A DNA stretch of 42,600 nucleotides from an uncultured Sutterella sp. (GCA_900315045.1 OMXR01000026.1:1-42600); one strand, 5' to 3'. Shown: positions 1-7,448, numbered from the stretch's first letter. Program-made: numbers and translations. Notes: generated by a model from the sequence alone, not told the origin.

Positions 1-1
1 C

Positions 2-280
2 ATCACGTTCCTCACCGGTTCCGGCGTCGGCGCGTACTCGAGCTTTGCCTCTCTGGCTCCTGACGTTGCCGCCGGCCTGGGCGGCACGGCTGTGGCCCTG
101 GTCACCCCGATGCAGTTTGCCTCCGGCATGTTCCGCGCCATGAGCCCGGTCGCCGGCGTGATCATCGCCGTGGCTGGCGCTGCCGGCGTGAGCCCGATGG
201 CAATCGTGCGCCGCACCTGGCTGCCGATGACTGTCGGCATGGTCGTGACGCTGGTTGTGAACTGGGTTCTGTTCATGTAA
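2..280 (+). CDS. dcuC: C4-dicarboxylate transporter, DcuC family (C-terminal part)
   Basis: Partial gene: the 5' end lies outside the window and the frame is open from base 2 to a TAA at 278-280. The 92 visible residues are strongly hydrophobic and carry the MSPVAGVIIAVAG stretch followed by a last membrane helix (MTVGMVVTLVVNWVLFM). In the DcuC family the AAGLGRSMSPVAGV region sits at the same distance from the C-terminus. DcuC proteins move succinate, fumarate or malate across the inner membrane during anaerobic growth, which fits the reductase and molybdoenzyme context of the window. The family assignment rests on this C-terminal piece alone; another member of the same transporter superfamily is possible. 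Confidence 0.75.
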   Translation: MTFLTGSGVGAYSSFASLAPDVAAGLGGTAVALVTPMQFASGMFRAMSPVAGVIIAVAGAAGVSPMAIVRRTWLPMTVGMVVTLVVNWVLFM

Positions 281-329
281 CCGAGCACTGAACGGCATGT
301 CCGGATGGAATTCCTGACATGCTCCATGA

Positions 330-367
330 AACAGGGTCTGCGGGAGTTTCTTGCGGACTCTGTTTTT
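330..367 (+). terminator. Intrinsic terminator after the DcuC-type gene
   Basis: The 12-base arm AACAGGGTCTGC (330-341) pairs with GCGGACTCTGTT (353-364), allowing two G-U pairs, and a run of five T follows directly (363-367). It lies 50 bases after the transporter stop and separates it from the Moco operon. Confidence 0.8.
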
Positions 368-373
368 GCATCA

Positions 374-397
374 GCGCCCGGGACTTTGGCCGGGCGC
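374..397 (+). other. GC-rich hairpin in the mobB upstream region
   Basis: GCGCCCGG (374-381) and CCGGGCGC (390-397) form a perfect 8-bp stem around an 8-base loop. No T-run follows, so it is not an obvious terminator. It lies just upstream of the possible mobB promoter. Its role is unknown; it does not look like the multi-stem Moco riboswitch. Confidence 0.4.
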
Positions 398-407
398 CGC
401 GACTGCA

Positions 408-424
408 TTGGCACGAGTTCTGCT
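408..424 (+). promoter_or_regulatory. Possible sigma-54 (-24/-12) promoter for mobB operon
   Basis: TTGGCACGAGTTCTGCT matches the sigma-54 consensus TTGGCACG-N4-TTGCT with a single mismatch (CTGCT for TTGCT). The invariant GG and GC pairs are separated by exactly ten bases. It lies about 50 bases before the mobB start. No enhancer site or sigma-54 activator gene is visible here, so this is a sequence match only. Confidence 0.35.
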
Positions 425-472
425 AGAGTTTCCTGCAGTCCTATTCCCATCACAGATTCGCAAGGAAGAAAC

Positions 473-991
473 ATGTTCCCTGTAGGATTTTCCGGCCCTT
501 CCGGCGTTGGCAAGACAACGCTCATCGAAAAGGTTCTGGCCCGCCTCGTGAGCCGGGGCAGAACGGTTTCCGCAATCAAGAGTTCCCATCATCTCACCGA
601 CATCGACCGCCCGGGCAAGGACAGCTATCGCTTCCGCACGGCCGGCGCCGGGGAGGTTCTTCTCGTGGGGCCCGAAAGGTGGGCGCTCATGAAGGAAACC
701 TCCGAAGGACAGCCCGAGTTCGCCGAGCTGCTTGCCCGCATGGAGCCGGCGGATTTTGTGCTGGTCGAAGGCTATAAGAGCGAGGAGAACATTCCCCGCA
801 TCTACGTGCACAGAAAGGATTTTGCAGCCGAGCATCCGGAAGCGGCCTCCATTCCCGAGGGGGTTTCCGCCGTGGCTACGGATGATCCGGATCTTGCCGT
901 GCCTGAAGGAATCCACAAGCTCGATCTGAACAGCCCGGGCGCCGTGGCAAATTTCATCGTTGCATTGAAGGCGAACAGTGATCTCATTTGA
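473..991 (+). CDS. mobB: Molybdopterin-guanine dinucleotide biosynthesis adaptor MobB
   Basis: 172-aa P-loop GTP-binding protein. Residues 6-15 contain the Walker A motif GPSGVGKTT, and the later VEGYK stretch is characteristic of MobB. MobB assists MobA in attaching GMP to molybdopterin to form the bis-MGD cofactor of DMSO-reductase-type enzymes. The start at 473 is preferred because AAGGAAG lies six bases upstream and the P-loop then sits at the usual distance from the N-terminus; an in-frame extension back to 305 would run through the preceding hairpin and promoter region. It is the first gene of the operon and overlaps moeA by 14 bases. Cytoplasmic. Confidence 0.9.
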   Translation: MFPVGFSGPSGVGKTTLIEKVLARLVSRGRTVSAIKSSHHLTDIDRPGKDSYRFRTAGAGEVLLVGPERWALMKETSEGQPEFAELLARMEPADFVLVEGYKSEENIPRIYVHRKDFAAEHPEAASIPEGVSAVATDDPDLAVPEGIHKLDLNSPGAVANFIVALKANSDLI

Positions 992-2186
992 CGAAGCGTT
1001 TGAGCTTTTTACCAAACGCGCGCGGCCGGTTGAGCAGGCCGAGACGATACCGACCCTGTATGCGGTCGGCCGGGTCCTGGCAGAGGATGTGGTCAGCACG
1101 ATCGATGTGCCGTCCTGGGACAACTCCCAGATGGACGGCTACTGCGCTGCAGCCTCTGACCTCAGGGGGGCTTCGCCCTCGCACACGGTGCGCCTTGCCG
1201 TCTCGCAGCGCATTCCGGCGGGTACGAGCGGCGCGCCGCTTGAGCCCGGCACCTGCGCGAGAATCTTTACCGGGGCGCCGATCCCGGCGGGGGCCGATAC
1301 GGTCATCCCGCAGGAAAACGTTCTTGTCGATGACGAGGGGCGCGTCATGTTCAACCGCTCGCCCCGGCCCGGGGAGTGGGTGAGGCGCAGGGGCGGGGAC
1401 ATCGCCTGCGGCGCCGTCGCTGCCAGGGCAGGCGAGAGGATCACTTCGGCAAAGCTCGGCCTCATCGCCAGCGTGGGCGCCGGCTATGTAAAGGTCTTCC
1501 GTCACCTGAAGGTTGCGGTGCTCTTTTCCGGCAGCGAGCTCACTGCGCCCGGAGAGACGCTTCCCGCAGGCGGCATCTACAACTCCAACCGCTACACCCT
1601 TCGCGGCCTTCTTCGGGATCTTGACTGCGAGGTCTTTGACGTGGGGACCGTGCGCGATTCGTTCGAGGAAACGGTAGCTGCATTCAGGACCGCTGCTCAG
1701 GCCGCCGACCTCATCATCAGCGCTGGCGGCATGAGCGTCGGGGAGGAGGATCACATCAAGCCCGCGGTTGAGGCTTTGGGAAGCATTGAAGCCTGGAAAG
1801 TGAGCCTCAAGCCCGGCAAGCCCGTGGCGCTTGGCGAAGTCTGCGGGGTTCCCTTTATCGGACTGCCAGGCAACCCGGTGTCCTGCTTTGTGACGTTCCT
1901 GCTGCTTGCCAAGCCCTACATATGCCGTGCACAGGGGATCGAAGACGTGCGCGAGCGGCCGCTTTACGTCCGCGCCGATTTCGATTGGAAAAAGCCCGGC
2001 TCCAGGCGGGAGTTCGTCCGCGTGAGAAAGAATGACAGGGGCGGGCTCGATCTGTTCTCAAACCAGAATTCCCAGATTCTCACGAGCTGCGCCTGGGCTG
2101 ACGGCGTGGTGGATATCCCCGCTGGCACGACGGTCAAAGCTGGGGACGTCGTTCCCTATTATGCATTTGGAGAATTTTTCAAGTGA
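978..2186 (+). CDS. moeA: Molybdopterin molybdenumtransferase MoeA
   Basis: 402 aa, the usual MoeA length, starting at a GTG with GAAGG upstream. MoeA inserts molybdenum into adenylylated molybdopterin. Visible family signatures are DNSQMDGYC near residue 50, the IFTGAPIPAGADTVIPQE segment, SAGGMSVGEEDHIKP, KPGKPVALG and FIGLPGNPVSCFVTF. These correspond to the MoeA N-terminal domains and the MoCF-like catalytic domain, with the beta-barrel domain IV at the C-terminus. The start lies inside the end of mobB and the stop overlaps the moaD start (GTGA), so translational coupling is likely. Confidence 0.96.
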   Translation: MISFDEAFELFTKRARPVEQAETIPTLYAVGRVLAEDVVSTIDVPSWDNSQMDGYCAAASDLRGASPSHTVRLAVSQRIPAGTSGAPLEPGTCARIFTGAPIPAGADTVIPQENVLVDDEGRVMFNRSPRPGEWVRRRGGDIACGAVAARAGERITSAKLGLIASVGAGYVKVFRHLKVAVLFSGSELTAPGETLPAGGIYNSNRYTLRGLLRDLDCEVFDVGTVRDSFEETVAAFRTAAQAADLIISAGGMSVGEEDHIKPAVEALGSIEAWKVSLKPGKPVALGEVCGVPFIGLPGNPVSCFVTFLLLAKPYICRAQGIEDVRERPLYVRADFDWKKPGSRREFVRVRKNDRGGLDLFSNQNSQILTSCAWADGVVDIPAGTTVKAGDVVPYYAFGEFFK

Positions 2187-2431
2187 AGATCACGGTCAAG
2201 TATTTCGCCTTGCTCAGGGAGGCGGTCGGGCTCAGGGAAGAGACGGTCGAAGTGCCGCAGAACACGGTGACGGTCGCCGAACTGATGCAGATTGTTTCCT
2301 CGCGCCATCCCGATGCCTTCGCGGCTCTGAAACGCATTCGCGCCGCGGTCAATGAAACGATGGTGCCGATGGGGGCGGAGGTCGGCGAGGGCGATGTCGT
2401 TGCGTTCTTCCCGCCCGTCACAGGGGGTTAG
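2183..2431 (+). CDS. moaD: Molybdopterin synthase small subunit MoaD
   Basis: 82-aa ubiquitin-like sulfur carrier that ends in the required Gly-Gly (PPVTGG). The C-terminal glycine is thiocarboxylated by MoeB-type enzymes, and MoaD delivers sulfur to MoaE for dithiolene formation in molybdopterin. The start is GTG, overlapping the moeA stop as GTGA. The beta-grasp pattern (KITVKYFALLREAVG at the N-terminus) and length fit the family. Two bases separate it from moaE, consistent with a 2:2 MoaD-MoaE heterotetramer made from one transcript. Confidence 0.93.
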   Translation: MKITVKYFALLREAVGLREETVEVPQNTVTVAELMQIVSSRHPDAFAALKRIRAAVNETMVPMGAEVGEGDVVAFFPPVTGG

Positions 2432-2433
2432 CC

Positions 2434-2895
2434 GTGGCAGGCATCACCAGGATCCGTGTGGGGCACGAGGACTTTGATGTCTCCGAGCAGATGAGGCTCC
2501 TTGAGCGGCCCGAGCGCACGGCTGGAGCCGTCGTGAGTTTCACGGGCGTCGTCAGGAGCGACAGCTCGGTCGTGAAGATGGAGCTCGAGCACTATCCCGG
2601 CATGACGGAAAAGGCCCTTCATGCGATTGCCGAGAAGGCGCGCAGCCGCTGGGCGCTTGAAGACATCGTCGTCATTCACCGCGTGGGCGAACTTTCCGTT
2701 GGCGAGCAGATCGTCCTTTGCATGGTCACTTCCACGCATCGGCGCGAGGCGTTTGAGGCCTGCATGTTCATCATGGACTGGCTGAAGACCGAGGCGCCCT
2801 TCTGGAAGAAGGAAACGCGTGCGGACGGATCAAGCAGCTGGGTTGACGCGCGGGAAAGCGACGAGCTGGCCAAAGAACGCTGGGGGGAGGCGTGA
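2434..2895 (+). CDS. moaE: Molybdopterin synthase catalytic subunit MoaE
   Basis: 153 aa, GTG start. MoaE converts cyclic pyranopterin monophosphate to molybdopterin with sulfur from MoaD. Family signatures are FTGVVR, LEHYPGMTEKAL, HRVGELSVGE, the THRREAF segment and TEAPFWKKE near the C-terminus, which supplies the active-site lysines. It directly follows moaD and overlaps the crcB start by four bases (GTGA). The early genes moaA and moaC and the adenylyltransferase mog/moaB are not in this window, so the pathway must be completed elsewhere. Confidence 0.95.
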   Translation: MAGITRIRVGHEDFDVSEQMRLLERPERTAGAVVSFTGVVRSDSSVVKMELEHYPGMTEKALHAIAEKARSRWALEDIVVIHRVGELSVGEQIVLCMVTSTHRREAFEACMFIMDWLKTEAPFWKKETRADGSSSWVDARESDELAKERWGEA

Positions 2896-3287
2896 GAGAG
2901 GTTTCCACCGTGATGGCGCTCCTAGCCGTGGGGCTGGGCGCTGCGGCTGGCGCCTGTCTGCGCTGGGCGCTCTCGGAATGCCTGAACAGCCGCTTTCCCG
3001 TGATCCCCGCGGGGACGCTCGCGGCGAACCTCATTGGCGCATTTCTGATTGGCTGCGCACTCGCGCTCTTTGCCGCCCGGCCGATGCCGCCGGAGGTGAA
3101 GCTCTTTTGCGTGACGGGACTGCTCGGAGGACTCACGACCTTTTCGACCTTCTCGAGTGAGAACTTCCAAATGCTGCTTGCCGGTCAGTACCTGAGGTCG
3201 TTCGCCCACATGGCGGTTCACCTGCTCGGCAGCCTTGCCTGCACGGCACTCGGGTTTTTCTGCGCAGCCAGATTATTTCATCAGTAG
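2892..3287 (+). CDS. crcB: Fluoride ion channel FluC/CrcB
   Basis: 131 aa with four hydrophobic segments. Residues 79-90 hold the channel signature GGLTTFSTFSSE, and the first helix contains GACLRW. CrcB/FluC dimers export fluoride through the inner membrane. The GTG start at 2892 is chosen because it follows a strong GGGGGGAGG ribosome site and overlaps the moaE stop; a later ATG at 2913 is the alternative. Being the last gene of a molybdenum-cofactor operon is unusual for a fluoride channel. No fluoride riboswitch is seen, as expected for an internal operon gene. Confidence 0.92.
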   Translation: MREVSTVMALLAVGLGAAAGACLRWALSECLNSRFPVIPAGTLAANLIGAFLIGCALALFAARPMPPEVKLFCVTGLLGGLTTFSTFSSENFQMLLAGQYLRSFAHMAVHLLGSLACTALGFFCAARLFHQ

Positions 3288-3313
3288 CGGGCGTCCGAGC
3301 AGGCGCACGCCCG
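3288..3313. terminator. Inverted repeat between convergent crcB and effector gene
   Basis: CGGGCGT (3288-3294) and ACGCCCG (3307-3313) form a perfect 7-bp stem in the 38-base space between the two convergent stop codons. Neither strand has a clear T-run, so it is at best a weak or Rho-assisted terminator. Confidence 0.4.
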
Positions 3314-3325
3314 TTGGCGCAGGCC

Positions 3326-6031
3326 TCACGCGAACAGCTTGTCGAGGTAGTCGCGAGAGAAGAACGACGGGCAGACGGTGTTGTTTGCGATAAAGCTATT
3401 CTTTCTTCCGAGTGATATGGACTCGCCGAGACTGTTTTCGACGGTGACATCCGGATTTTCAAAGGGAGGTTCTGTCACATCAAGCCAGCCGTTCGGTTCG
3501 TTCTCGATGACTTTCCCTTCGGCTTGTAGCCTTTCAGCATGTGCAATGACATCATCCAGACGGCTGACTGCCGCCTTGTAGCTTTCTTCGGAAAGGCGGG
3601 GACGGATGGAGGCGAGGTACTCCTCGCGCTTCGGTCCGCTTTTCAGAGCCATGAACGCGTCATAGGTCTGGCGATCGATTTTGTCCGGAATGGCTGTCGT
3701 CTGAACGCCCTGGGCTTGCGTGAGCGCGTAGATCAGAGTCTTGTCCTTGACTTTTGATGCGTCTATCGTGATGTTGCCGTCATCCCTGATGGTGATACCG
3801 GGGTCCTTGAGCAATCGATCGACAAATTCACTGGGGTCGCGATGGAACCCCAGAGGCTTCCCAATATTCTCAAGGCACTTTTTGAATGATTTCGTGCGGT
3901 TCTCGTCAAGAGTGTATGTCACGGCGCCGGTACGGTACTTGGAATATCCCGCATCGTTGTCGATGCCGGTGACGGTTACCTTGTGGGTGTCCTTGTCGAT
4001 ATGAATGAAGTAGTTGTTGTTGTGACGATCCATCTGGCCGGTCATGAGATCGAGCCACTGCAGGCGGTTGAGCTCTCGCATTAGGTCAGCTTGGATCTGC
4101 TTTTTTTGATCGGAAGGAAGGGCCCTGATCTCCTCAAGGGACAGTCCTTTTTCTGCAGAAGACTTCCTGTTTTTGTGGATCAGCCGCCGCGCTTCCGTGC
4201 CGGGAGCCTTATCCATGTAGAACCCGAAAACGCCCTTGCGCGTGCCTGCCGTATATTTCACGATCATGCTGCCCATACCGAGTGCCTCCGCAGCCTTCCT
4301 TGAGGCGATGTTGAGGTTGACCGTCTGCTGGCTTTGGGCATGGGCATTGCCGGCGCCGGCGGAAATGGAAAAAAGACCGATGCGGCTTTCGGTTTCCCCC
4401 TTGAAGATGACTTTTTCGCCATTGCTACGCTGAAGTTCATAAACGGTAGCCGCGTTGCCCGATCCCAGGGGTCTGGATGAAATGATGTTTGCATCGTCAT
4501 TTGCCTCATCGACATCGGCATCGGTGAGCCCCCTGATGCGGGATTCAACCAGAGCGGAGACGGAAAGTTTTCCTGTGAACAGGCTCATCGCTTCCGAACC
4601 GGTAAGAAGACTCTTGATGCTGCGCGCCGAGCGCAGCAGGTTGGCAAAATGACTGAGTGCCGGTCTCGCATTCCCGATCCGCTGGATCATGCCAGCAATG
4701 CTTTTTGAGTCCGGGTCCTTGGTGTTTTTGGGATTGACGTCGTAGGCGATTTTTGCCAGGTTGACGAACGTATCCCACAAGTTCTTGAACTCTTTGTCAA
4801 AAACCGCATTCGAGACGTTTTTGTCCAGGGCCTTGTTGACGAAATCCTTCATGTGATGGATCAGAATGTCGCGCTTTCTGAAAAGAATCCGTCCGTTGGG
4901 GTTGGCTTGAGACCACCTCTCTTCCAGCGCCGGATTCTCCGAGAACAGCGACTCTGCGGTGGCGATGAAGTTGGTGCAGATTCTCTGAACCACATCCCTG
5001 TTGGCCGTGGAGAACAGTTTTTCGGTGTTGTCGAGTTCCTTTTCAAGAGCCTGAATGATGTCCTTTGCAACCAGAACCTTGCCTGAGCCGACATCGATGC
5101 CATGGTTCTTGATGTCGGTGATGGCGGCCTTCATGGTGTTCAGGTCGCTTTGCAGCGCAAGGACCGTTGTATCGTCGATCGTTGCCTTGGGATTGGATCT
5201 GAATGCGTCAATCCGCTCGGCCAGCGGCTTGAGCTTGGCCGCAATCTCCTTGTTGAGGGAGGTGAGAGCTTCGGACGTTCCGTGCATGGCAAGCGCCTGG
5301 CGCGGCAGCAGCTCGTCGACCTTGGCGGCAAGAATGGCCTTGATGTTGGGATCCGCATCCTGTCCCTGCGCAGCGAGCTGAACGGCGAAATCACGCATCT
5401 GGTAGGAGAGGCGGGAGATTTCGGTTGCACGGCGGTCGCAGAGCAGGCGCATATCGTTGATTGCGTTCTGAAGCGCAGGGTCAACGCCCTTGAAGTTTGG
5501 GTTGGCCTCGAGCATCTTGTCGGCATGTCGCTGAACGGCATCAAGACGCTTGTCAATTTTCGCTAGCTCGTCGGAAAGCTGGTTCTGCGTCTCGATGGCC
5601 TCGGAAATTGCCTTGCCCGCAGGGCTTTCCCTGTCAAGCGTGCCGTCGGGCTTGAATGCCGAAGCAAGCTGCCTGCCGTTGTAGCCGTTCAGGGTGGAGA
5701 GCGCTTTCTTGGCGGCATTTGCCGTGCCGGCAAGGGTGTTGAGCTCATCCTTGGTGAGGGCGCCGTCGTCGACGAGTTTTTGAAGATCCTTCTTGAGGGT
5801 TTTGCCGTCAACGCTCTTGGTCGACGCCTTGGCGGCCTTGATCATCAGCACGTCAAGCTTCTGCATGAGGTCGCCGGCGCGCTGAGGCTGAGGAGCCGGT
5901 GCGCCGTTCTGCGCGTCCTGCGCTTGACTCTGCGGCACATTGGACGGCGCGGGCTGCGGCTGCTGCACTTCATTCGCGCCGTTCAGAAAATAGCTTAAGG
6001 GGACTGAATTGATGCCATTCGGGCCTGTCAT
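3326..6031 (-). CDS. Putative secreted effector with atypical PI3K-like kinase core
   Basis: 901-aa protein not recognised as any named family. Residues 1-50 are rich in Q, P, N, A and S and look disordered, as in type III secretion substrates; there is no Sec signal or membrane helix. Residues 55-500 are mostly charged and helical. Residues 520-700 look like a kinase: glycine-rich loop RPLGSGNAATVY (520-531), lysine 544 in VIFKGE, catalytic-loop-like MDRHNNN (667-673) and GIDND (689-693). The DRHxxN...ID arrangement resembles PI3/PI4-kinase-like and effector kinases rather than the HRD...DFG of ordinary kinases. A GAGG ribosome site lies seven bases before the ATG. It follows a small acidic protein gene by 66 bases and is probably co-transcribed. 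Function as a host-directed effector is inference; a toxin kinase acting in bacteria is an alternative. Confidence 0.7.
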   Translation of the reverse strand: MTGPNGINSVPLSYFLNGANEVQQPQPAPSNVPQSQAQDAQNGAPAPQPQRAGDLMQKLDVLMIKAAKASTKSVDGKTLKKDLQKLVDDGALTKDELNTLAGTANAAKKALSTLNGYNGRQLASAFKPDGTLDRESPAGKAISEAIETQNQLSDELAKIDKRLDAVQRHADKMLEANPNFKGVDPALQNAINDMRLLCDRRATEISRLSYQMRDFAVQLAAQGQDADPNIKAILAAKVDELLPRQALAMHGTSEALTSLNKEIAAKLKPLAERIDAFRSNPKATIDDTTVLALQSDLNTMKAAITDIKNHGIDVGSGKVLVAKDIIQALEKELDNTEKLFSTANRDVVQRICTNFIATAESLFSENPALEERWSQANPNGRILFRKRDILIHHMKDFVNKALDKNVSNAVFDKEFKNLWDTFVNLAKIAYDVNPKNTKDPDSKSIAGMIQRIGNARPALSHFANLLRSARSIKSLLTGSEAMSLFTGKLSVSALVESRIRGLTDADVDEANDDANIISSRPLGSGNAATVYELQRSNGEKVIFKGETESRIGLFSISAGAGNAHAQSQQTVNLNIASRKAAEALGMGSMIVKYTAGTRKGVFGFYMDKAPGTEARRLIHKNRKSSAEKGLSLEEIRALPSDQKKQIQADLMRELNRLQWLDLMTGQMDRHNNNYFIHIDKDTHKVTVTGIDNDAGYSKYRTGAVTYTLDENRTKSFKKCLENIGKPLGFHRDPSEFVDRLLKDPGITIRDDGNITIDASKVKDKTLIYALTQAQGVQTTAIPDKIDRQTYDAFMALKSGPKREEYLASIRPRLSEESYKAAVSRLDDVIAHAERLQAEGKVIENEPNGWLDVTEPPFENPDVTVENSLGESISLGRKNSFIANNTVCPSFFSRDYLDKLFA

Positions 6032-6097
6032 GACGGTGCCTCAGTGATGACTTGATAACGATATGTGCCGTTCGAACTGCTCGGGGATGCATGCCTC

Positions 6098-6562
6098 TTA
6101 AGGCAAGTCCTGCGTTTCTGGATTCGGATTGCCGTGCAGGGACATTTCAAGACGGCGGACCAGCGCTTCGAGGCCTTCTCCGGACTCAATCTGATCGCCT
6201 TCAGAACTGAAGATCCGATATTGCGCTCCTCCCTCGTCAAGCGAAATGTTGAGAAAGTCTTCACCCTTCTGAAAAAGCGCCCCTCGGTTTGCCGCATCCA
6301 GGAGCAGCACCGCCAGGCGCAGAGCGGCTCCGATTTCCCAAGTGTTCGCCTTCTGAGTCTCGGCATCCGAGAGCACGCAGTCATAGGGCAGGCGGAAATC
6401 GATTCCCAGAGCGGGATCGTTCCATGCGAACTTGAAATATCGGCTCTGCAGCCCGTGTCCGTTGACAAAGTGCGTCATTTCAGTGCCGGAATTGATTTCG
6501 TCGATTGCGGCGAGCAGTTCCGTAATGGACTCTTCACGTTTTTTCGCCAGTTCTTCGTTCAT
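6098..6562 (-). CDS. Small acidic protein, possible effector chaperone (copy 1)
   Basis: 154 aa if started at the ATG at 6562, which aligns it end to end with its neighbour; an upstream in-frame ATG at 6583 would add seven residues. No named family is recognised. It is acidic and soluble, with an N-terminal amphipathic helix (EELAKKREESITELLAAID), a conserved core FVNGHGLQSRYF, NDPAL, IDFRLPYDCVLSD and EIGAALRLAVLLLD, and a beta-rich C-terminal half. About 70% of the first 141 residues match the protein at 6765-7229. Size, acidity and position directly upstream of a large effector-like gene match class I secretion chaperones, but the sequence does not show this directly. Confidence 0.8.
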   Translation of the reverse strand: MNEELAKKREESITELLAAIDEINSGTEMTHFVNGHGLQSRYFKFAWNDPALGIDFRLPYDCVLSDAETQKANTWEIGAALRLAVLLLDAANRGALFQKGEDFLNISLDEGGAQYRIFSSEGDQIESGEGLEALVRRLEMSLHGNPNPETQDLP

Positions 6563-6612
6563 GATGCTTGCAGGCTCCCACATCGCATCCTTGCTTGGAG
6601 GATGGCAAGACG

Positions 6613-6644
6613 CCCGGACTCCTGTCTGGAAAAAGGTAGCGGAA
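6613..6644 (-). promoter_or_regulatory. Duplicated 5' control element, copy 1
   Basis: Read on the minus strand: TTCC, nine bases, TTCC, then GACAGGAGTCCGGG ending exactly 50 bases before the ATG at 6562. The same arrangement precedes the paralogous gene at the same distance, while the bases between and around are different. This conservation suggests an operator or promoter element. No known box (such as the hrp TTCG-N16-TTCG box) fits it. Confidence 0.5.
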
Positions 6645-6710
6645 TCTTTCTGTTGCCTCGCCGTTCCGCCGGATCAATCCGGGGGGAGGGCTTGCGGAGG
6701 GCAACAGTTG

Positions 6711-6743
6711 AATTTTAAAAAGAAAAGACCGGAAAATGTCCGG
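6711..6743 (-). terminator. Weak intrinsic terminator after copy 2
   Basis: On the minus strand CCGGA and TCCGG (6739-6743 and 6729-6733) form a short stem followed by TCTTTTCTTTTT. It lies 20 bases after the stop of the gene at 6765-7229, so the two paralogs appear to be separate transcription units. Confidence 0.5.
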
Positions 6744-6764
6744 AAACAGGATGATCTGGTGATA

Positions 6765-7229
6765 TCAAGGCCAGAGCAGAACCCGGGAATTTGCTTCGCT
6801 CGGCAGGGACAGCTCAATCCGGGAGACTAGAACCGCAAGGTTCTCTCCCGAGTCGACCACGCTGCCTGCAGGGCTGAAAAACCGATACTCCGCACCGCCT
6901 TCGTCAAGTGAAACGCTCAGGAATTCTTCACCCTGCTGAAAAAGAGCACCGCGATTGGCTGTGTCCAGAAGCAGGACGGCGATCCGCAGGGCGGCTCCGA
7001 TTTCCGAAGCGTCGGCTTTTTGCGTTTCATCGTCCGAGAGCACGCAGTCGTAGGGGAGACGAAAATCAATTGCGAGAGCAGGATCGTTCCACTCGAACTC
7101 GAAGTATCTGCTCTGCAGTCCGTGTCCATTGACAAAACGCGTCATTTCACTGCCCGAAGAGAGTTCGTCGAGCGCTGACTGCAGTTCGGTGATGGCGTCT
7201 TCGCGCCTTTTCTTCAGTTCTTCATCCAT
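6765..7229 (-). CDS. Small acidic protein, possible effector chaperone (copy 2)
   Basis: 154 aa, paralog of the protein encoded at 6098-6562 with the same length and ungapped alignment (about 70% identity to residue 141, then divergent tails). The shared blocks FVNGHGLQSRYF, NDPAL, IDFRLPYDCVLSD, EIGAALR and SLDEGGA are unchanged. No named family is recognised. There is no clear Shine-Dalgarno before the ATG. It has its own upstream control element and terminator, so it may be expressed separately from the kinase-like gene. It could serve a second, unlinked client protein, or pair with copy 1 as a heterodimer; both are inference. Confidence 0.8.
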   Translation of the reverse strand: MDEELKKRREDAITELQSALDELSSGSEMTRFVNGHGLQSRYFEFEWNDPALAIDFRLPYDCVLSDDETQKADASEIGAALRIAVLLLDTANRGALFQQGEEFLSVSLDEGGAEYRFFSPAGSVVDSGENLAVLVSRIELSLPSEANSRVLLWP

Positions 7230-7279
7230 AGCGATTGCGGGCGCCGCACGGCGTCGTCAACGGCGATGCGGTCAAGGAG

Positions 7280-7312
7280 CCCGGACTCCTGTCAGGGAAT
7301 TGCCATTAGGAA
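7280..7312 (-). promoter_or_regulatory. Duplicated 5' control element, copy 2
   Basis: On the minus strand TTCC, nine bases, TTCC, two bases, then GACAGGAGTCCGGG, ending 50 bases before the ATG at 7229. It matches copy 1 (6613-6644) in the 14-mer, in the TTCC spacing and in the distance to the start codon. Confidence 0.5.
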
Positions 7313-7379
7313 CAGCTTGGTCTGTCTGAATCACATCGGAGCCAGCCTTTGAAAATTTCAAGAGCAGACCATGCGGATT

Positions 7380-7420
7380 CTAAAAGAAACGCTCCGAACC
7401 TTTCGGGGAGGTTCGGAGCG
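7380..7420 (-). terminator. Intrinsic terminator of leuS
   Basis: An 11-bp perfect stem (7390-7400 with 7410-7420, arm CGCTCCGAACC) has a 9-base loop and is followed on the minus strand by TTTCTTTTAG. It lies 28 bases after the leuS stop. Confidence 0.88.
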
Positions 7421-7448
7421 CATCTTCTTTCGGAAGGCTCGTGCGGGG

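Noticed and set aside
374..424. Molybdenum-cofactor riboswitch before mobB
   Set aside because: Only one simple 8-bp hairpin is present; the multi-helix Moco RNA architecture is not visible.
3326..6031. HipA-type toxin with a HipB-like antitoxin
   Set aside because: The protein is about twice HipA length with a large helical N-terminal region, and the small neighbours have no helix-turn-helix.
6028..6468. 146-codon minus-strand frame overlapping copy 1 of the 154-aa protein
   Set aside because: Out of frame with the conserved paralog pair; the paralog alignment proves which frame is used.
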